Positions 60,435-64,000 of a stretch of DNA of 64,000 bases are shown piece by piece. How positions within the stretch are numbered: the first letter of the stretch is position 1; each line of letters opens with the position of its first letter. The position numbers were made by a program, and so were the translations under genes. This DNA is from Anaerolineales bacterium (lineage in GTDB: Bacteria > Chloroflexota > Anaerolineae > Anaerolineales > Villigracilaceae), in NCBI GenBank assembly GCA_030583885.1, contig CP129480.1:2854714-2918713 (forward strand), read 5' to 3'. Under the pieces are notes generated by a model. That model made no database searches and was not told where the DNA came from. It was given only the letters and a program-made list of their open reading frames with translations.

Positions 60435-61964
60435 ATGAAAAGGACGGGTGTGATCGCATGGGCCGTGCTGCGCCTGCCGCTGCTGGCAGGCGGGCTGTAT
60501 CTGTTCCGCTTTCAGGTCGCCGCATGGATAGAAGATCAATTCGGGCTGGGCAACGCCACGATCTTTGCGGTGTACACTGCCAGCACGTTCGCCACGCGCC
60601 TGCTCCTGTACTTCGTTTGCGTCCTCGGGTTGACCTGCCTGTTCGGCCTGCTCAACAAATGGCTGGGCACGGGAAGCGGCGCGTATTTGCTGTTCGTGGC
60701 GGGGGCGTCGGCCGCAATTTATATTTCCCTCTCGTATCTACTATTAATTCCAGATGCCCTTTGGAGGACATTGCCGCTGGCCGCGCTTCTGGCGCTCAAC
60801 ACCCTGCCGCACGGCTGGCTGGCGGGGCGCATCCCCACGGGAGGATTGATGAATCTCGTCTGCCTCGCAGGGGTCGGGTGGATGGAGGCGTTTTTCCCGC
60901 AGGGCTATGCCGCCTGGCTGATGGACAAGGCCGGGGCGCGCGAGTCCGTCCGCAAATGGTCATGGCTGGGCGGCGTCCTGATCGCGCCGCTGTTCTGGGT
61001 CTTTCTGCTGACGCCCTTCGACAACCAGCGCATCCTGACGCTGGGCGAAAAACTGCACGCGGACGCGGCGGTGCGGAAGTTCGCGCAGGGGGAATACAAC
61101 TGGATCGAGTTCAACACCGAACACGACCTGCTGTATGCCGTGGGGCGCGGGACGAATTTCCTGCTGGCCTTCGAGACGGAACGCGCGGCCCTGCCGGCGC
61201 GCAGGTCCACGACCAATATCGGTAAGATCCAAAGTTTTGCCTTCAACCCGCAGCGGCAGGAAATTTACGCCTACAAAGCCGATACACAGGAACTGCTGTA
61301 TCTCGACGCGCTGACGCTCGAGACATTCCGCGCGGTGCCTGTGGCGGACCTGTCACCGGGGGACATATGGGTGAAATGGAACCCGTTGAACGACAGCATC
61401 TCCATCGCCTCCGAGGCGGATGTGGAGACCGGCACGCCCTTCGTGATGATCGAGCGCGCGAGCGGCGAGGTGAGCGCCTCCCTGCCCCTGCCGCTGATCC
61501 CCACCAACCTCGCCCTGCACACGGGCGTGCCGCGCCTGTATTTCAACTCCTTTCGGGATACCTACCTGGTCGCATGGGACATGGACAGCCACGAAGTGAC
61601 CGTCCGCACGCAGACCAGCCCGCGGACGGACCGCCTGATCTACGCGCCGAATTCGAACGAGGTGCTGGTGGCTTCGCCGCTGGAGGGCGCCATCCTGCGT
61701 TACGATGCGGAGACGCTCGCGTATAAGGGCAGGATTCGGACCAGCCTCGGCGACCGCACGCTGACCATCGACTCCAAAAGGGACCTGCTGCTGGTCGGCA
61801 ATTTCATCAACAACCGCCTGACGGTGATCGACATGTCCACCTACGAAACGGTCGCCAGCTTTTACCTCGGGCCCTGGATCCGCACCATCGCGCTGGATGA
61901 GGAACGCGGGGCGGCGTATGTCTCCACCGTGCGCGCACTGTTCCGCGTGGAGTATGCGCCATGA
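60435..61964 (+). CDS. Membrane protein with C-terminal beta-propeller
   Basis: 509 aa. Five or six membrane helices in the first 190 residues, then a beta-propeller (about 200-505) of YncE/quinoprotein-like repeats (NIGKIQSFAFNPQRQEIYAYKADTQELLYLDALTLETF, SKRDLLLVGNFINNRLTVIDMSTYETVASF). Unknown role; a surface sensor is possible. Four bases after the amidase stop; its own stop overlaps the acyltransferase ATG. Confidence 0.75.
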   Translation: MKRTGVIAWAVLRLPLLAGGLYLFRFQVAAWIEDQFGLGNATIFAVYTASTFATRLLLYFVCVLGLTCLFGLLNKWLGTGSGAYLLFVAGASAAIYISLSYLLLIPDALWRTLPLAALLALNTLPHGWLAGRIPTGGLMNLVCLAGVGWMEAFFPQGYAAWLMDKAGARESVRKWSWLGGVLIAPLFWVFLLTPFDNQRILTLGEKLHADAAVRKFAQGEYNWIEFNTEHDLLYAVGRGTNFLLAFETERAALPARRSTTNIGKIQSFAFNPQRQEIYAYKADTQELLYLDALTLETFRAVPVADLSPGDIWVKWNPLNDSISIASEADVETGTPFVMIERASGEVSASLPLPLIPTNLALHTGVPRLYFNSFRDTYLVAWDMDSHEVTVRTQTSPRTDRLIYAPNSNEVLVASPLEGAILRYDAETLAYKGRIRTSLGDRTLTIDSKRDLLLVGNFINNRLTVIDMSTYETVASFYLGPWIRTIALDEERGAAYVSTVRALFRVEYAP

Positions 61965-63067
61965 AGAATGAGGAGGCCCGTCGGTTTTACATCCCAGAGC
62001 TGGATGGGCTGCGTTTTTTTGCTTTTTTATTGGTTTTTATTCATAACGCGCCTTATGTAGAATCCAACCTGATCTGGAAAGCTCTTCATGAATATGGATG
62101 GATCGGGGTTGATCTATTTTTTTGCCTGTCAGCTTTTTTGATCACCAAGTTACTAGTTCTTGAACATCAACGTGCAGAAAGCATTAATATCAAAAGTTTC
62201 TATACAAGGCGGATACTACGAATTTGGCCATTATATTTTTTCTACGTGTTCACAGTCGGATTCTTCCAGAATTGGGAACCTGCTCTATTCTTGCAATTGC
62301 TCGGATTATCAACATTTTCTTTCAATGTCATTTTTCTATTTATCACAACAGGCCGGGTATTTGCGTTTGTGCATTTATGGTCAATCTCTTACGAAGAACA
62401 ATTTTACGGTTTCATCCCATGGCTGCTTAGGTATTTAACTCGCAAAACTGAAAACGCCAAAATCAGGGTATTAACCCTGTTATTTATCCTTGGCAGTATT
62501 TTACGTTTTATATTCATATATCTTCAAGTCGATCACCCCGCAATCTACATACTTCCCATAACTCATTTTGAGTCTTTACTTTTCGGCACAGCATTAGGGC
62601 TTGGTTTATTAGACAAATTGCTGGCAAAGGCGCAAACCTGGATATTATTTATTACAGGAATATCATGCATTGGATTGGCAATGTTACTTCCATCCAATTA
62701 TATAGTTAGCAACGCGTTGATGCTAACCTATCCATTATCAGCAGTTGGAATGTCGTTAATAATAACAGCAGCAATTAGTAATAATTCGTTACTCAAAAAC
62801 ATTCTTTCCAACAGTGTTATTACCCATCTCGGAAAAATTTCTTATGGTCTATATATCTTCCATATTATCGGCCTAATTCTTGCAGATTTTATCTGCAAGA
62901 ATTTCTTTGGGTTTACATCTCAGCAATTCAATAAATATTCTATATTGACGTTTGCGCTTGGATTAAGTTTAACCTTGACGTTTTCACTTATATCCTACCG
63001 ATTTATTGAAGCACCATTCTTGAAATTAAAAAAATATTTTACAAATACATTGTCTACCACCGCATAA
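61961..63067 (+). CDS. Acyltransferase 3 family membrane protein
   Basis: 368 aa with about ten spans; RFYIPELDGLRFFAFLLVFIHN and FYTRRILRIWPLYFF carry the conserved His/Arg features of the OatA/WecH O-acyltransferases, and HLWSISYEEQFYGFIPW the third motif. Acylates a glycan or lipid at the membrane. Codon and base composition are far AT-richer than the abutting gene, a sign of recent transfer, yet its ATG overlaps the preceding TGA. Confidence 0.86.
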   Translation: MKNEEARRFYIPELDGLRFFAFLLVFIHNAPYVESNLIWKALHEYGWIGVDLFFCLSAFLITKLLVLEHQRAESINIKSFYTRRILRIWPLYFFYVFTVGFFQNWEPALFLQLLGLSTFSFNVIFLFITTGRVFAFVHLWSISYEEQFYGFIPWLLRYLTRKTENAKIRVLTLLFILGSILRFIFIYLQVDHPAIYILPITHFESLLFGTALGLGLLDKLLAKAQTWILFITGISCIGLAMLLPSNYIVSNALMLTYPLSAVGMSLIITAAISNNSLLKNILSNSVITHLGKISYGLYIFHIIGLILADFICKNFFGFTSQQFNKYSILTFALGLSLTLTFSLISYRFIEAPFLKLKKYFTNTLSTTA

Positions 63068-63068
63068 A

Positions 63069-63103
63069 TTTAAAGCCCCTGCCTTTATGGCAGGGGCTTT
63101 AAA
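63069..63103. terminator. Bidirectional terminator
   Basis: 15-bp stem (63069-63083 with 63089-63103), loop TTTAT, between convergent genes. Confidence 0.88.
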
Positions 63104-63115
63104 GAAATTTTGTGG

Positions 63116-64000
63116 TTAACAGAAACCGGGCTTTATGCAAACACACCCACACTGGCCGTCCCATCCAAATGGGTAACTACACCCCGGGTCCACTGGAACG
63201 GGACAACTATTCGGTGTATCATCATCGCCGGGATCGTCACCGGGGATTTCCGGCGGCGAGCAGCCAATGAAGTTCACAGCCTGAACCACGCTGTCCACAA
63301 TTGCATTGGGGTTCGGCACGCAGGCGCCGTCCAGGGGGAAAGTTCCGGCCGGGCACAAGCCGAAATTCACGCCGCTGCCGGGCGAGGCGGAACAGCACTG
63401 GGTGAGCGGGTCGTAGGTGGCGCCGGGCAGGCATTCCGTGCCGCTGGTGCCGCTGCCGTCCCATATGCAGGAATCGCCGACTTTATTGTAGTGCGGCGGG
63501 CAGGCTGAAGCACAGGAAACCGTATCCACGCAGGAGCCCTGCGCGGAGGCGGGACCGACGTCACCGGGCAGGCAGGTGAATTTGTCTTTGACGGCGGTCT
63601 GTTCGCCCGGAATGGCCGAACAACCCGGCACGTCATACGTCCAGGCATCCGGCGGGGTATCCCCAAGGTTGACGGATACGATGGTGTAGGGGGTGTAGGT
63701 CTGCCGGTTGCACAGCGGGCTTTGTGTAATGGAAACGGAATTGCACTTCACTTCGGGCGTGCAGTTCGCCTCCGCGCCATAGGGTCCCGTGCCGGCATAT
63801 GCCAGGGTCTCGCACCACGGGGCAAATTGGGTCGGGTCCTCGACGATACAGCGGAAGCCGAGGTCCTCCTGGTTCGCTTCGGGGTCGAGCGAGAGGCGCT
63901 GCGCCAGAATGGACTGGTTGGCGGTCTTATCCTTGTAACTGCTGCCGCGCACCGAGCGTTTCTCGCCGAGTTCCGGTCCGAGCGGGTCGGCCACAGGGTT
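63116..64000 (-). CDS. C-terminal part of a formylglycine-generating-enzyme-like protein with Cys-rich tail (cut by window edge)
   Basis: Open frame to the window edge; 5' part missing. RSVRGSSYKDKTANQSILAQRLSL and DLGFRCI are the end of an FGE-sulfatase (SUMF1-like) domain. The following 230 residues are Cys-, Pro- and Gly-rich with many CxxG/CP pairs (about 30 Cys), probably a disulphide-rich exported region ending CGCVCIKPGFC. The FGE domain may be a non-catalytic carbohydrate- or protein-binding version. Confidence 0.7.
   Translation of the reverse strand, partial: NPVADPLGPELGEKRSVRGSSYKDKTANQSILAQRLSLDPEANQEDLGFRCIVEDPTQFAPWCETLAYAGTGPYGAEANCTPEVKCNSVSITQSPLCNRQTYTPYTIVSVNLGDTPPDAWTYDVPGCSAIPGEQTAVKDKFTCLPGDVGPASAQGSCVDTVSCASACPPHYNKVGDSCIWDGSGTSGTECLPGATYDPLTQCCSASPGSGVNFGLCPAGTFPLDGACVPNPNAIVDSVVQAVNFIGCSPPEIPGDDPGDDDTPNSCPVPVDPGCSYPFGWDGQCGCVCIKPGFC

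Noticed and set aside
1..64000. CRISPR array
   Set aside because: No regularly spaced direct repeats were seen; the repeats present are palindromic or dispersed.

Overview
The window reads as a bacterial chromosome segment of moderately high GC with several clearly AT-richer patches. Gene content (tungsten-type aldehyde:ferredoxin oxidoreductase family protein, isopentenyl phosphate kinase, MurJ, XseAB, truncated hemoglobin, many Thr/Pro-rich lipoproteins, prohibitin-like membrane proteins, repeated -10-next-to-ATG promoters) fits an anaerobic or facultative member of the Chloroflexota, most likely Anaerolineae. This assignment is inferred from gene content only; there is no rRNA in the window.

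Layout. 1-3.9 kb: a minus-strand purine-deaminase operon (8-oxoguanine deaminase, then a three-domain nucleotide-cyclase-like protein, then adenine deaminase running off the edge), with a promoter and a GntR-type palindrome in front. 4.0-5.7 kb: a promoter, two hairpins, a near-complete tRNA-like cloverleaf and a strong terminator, followed 14 bases later by a 501-aa protein of unknown function. 5.7-7.5 kb: an RRM RNA-binding protein whose promoter and leader are duplicated about 1.3 kb upstream, with a CPBP protease between the copies. 7.6-18 kb: membrane and housekeeping genes (MFS pump, methyltransferase, HerA-like ATPase, phospholipase D lipoprotein, MurJ, PAP2-like, XseBA, HIT). 18-22.4 kb: tandem DUF3048 lipoproteins each carrying a nested SdrD-B-like domain, AlkD, truncated hemoglobin. 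22.5-25.8 kb: thiolase and 3-hydroxybutyryl-CoA dehydrogenase, which together supply two consecutive steps of C4 acyl-CoA metabolism, with a DinB-like gene between.

25.9-30.9 kb is an accessory stretch: a TumE-type toxin-antitoxin pair, a frameshifted LRR remnant, a complete IS630-family element with TA target duplication, and a WD40 lipoprotein. 30.9-33.4 kb: the aldehyde oxidoreductase and tRNA-Pro(CGG). 33.6-40.2 kb: lipoproteins, an M32 carboxypeptidase, and a MacAB-like efflux operon ending in an SH3 lipoprotein. 40.5-45.8 kb: an orphan GltD-like flavoprotein and an envelope cluster (HEXXH protease, DsbA-cyclophilin fusion, PrsW-like protease). 45.9-50 kb: TrmI, TPR/zinc-ribbon protein, Nudix hydrolase, ribosomal protein L25, a membrane protein with beta-helix-like repeats, PHP phosphoesterase. 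50-53 kb: two overlapping SPFH-like genes. 53-64 kb: PsuG, AHSA1, thioesterase, Pro/Thr-rich membrane protein, isopentenyl phosphate kinase with an in-frame repeat insertion, a eukaryote-like formate-tetrahydrofolate ligase with a lysine-rich tail, an amidase, a membrane-beta-propeller protein, an AT-rich acyltransferase, and the end of a formylglycine-generating-enzyme-like protein.

The best candidates for something undescribed are the structured tRNA-like RNA plus attenuator in front of the 501-aa gene (4.0-5.7 kb) and the cyclase-like multidomain protein embedded in a purine operon (0.5-2.4 kb). They lie within 5 kb of each other and both look horizontally acquired. No CRISPR array or rRNA was found.
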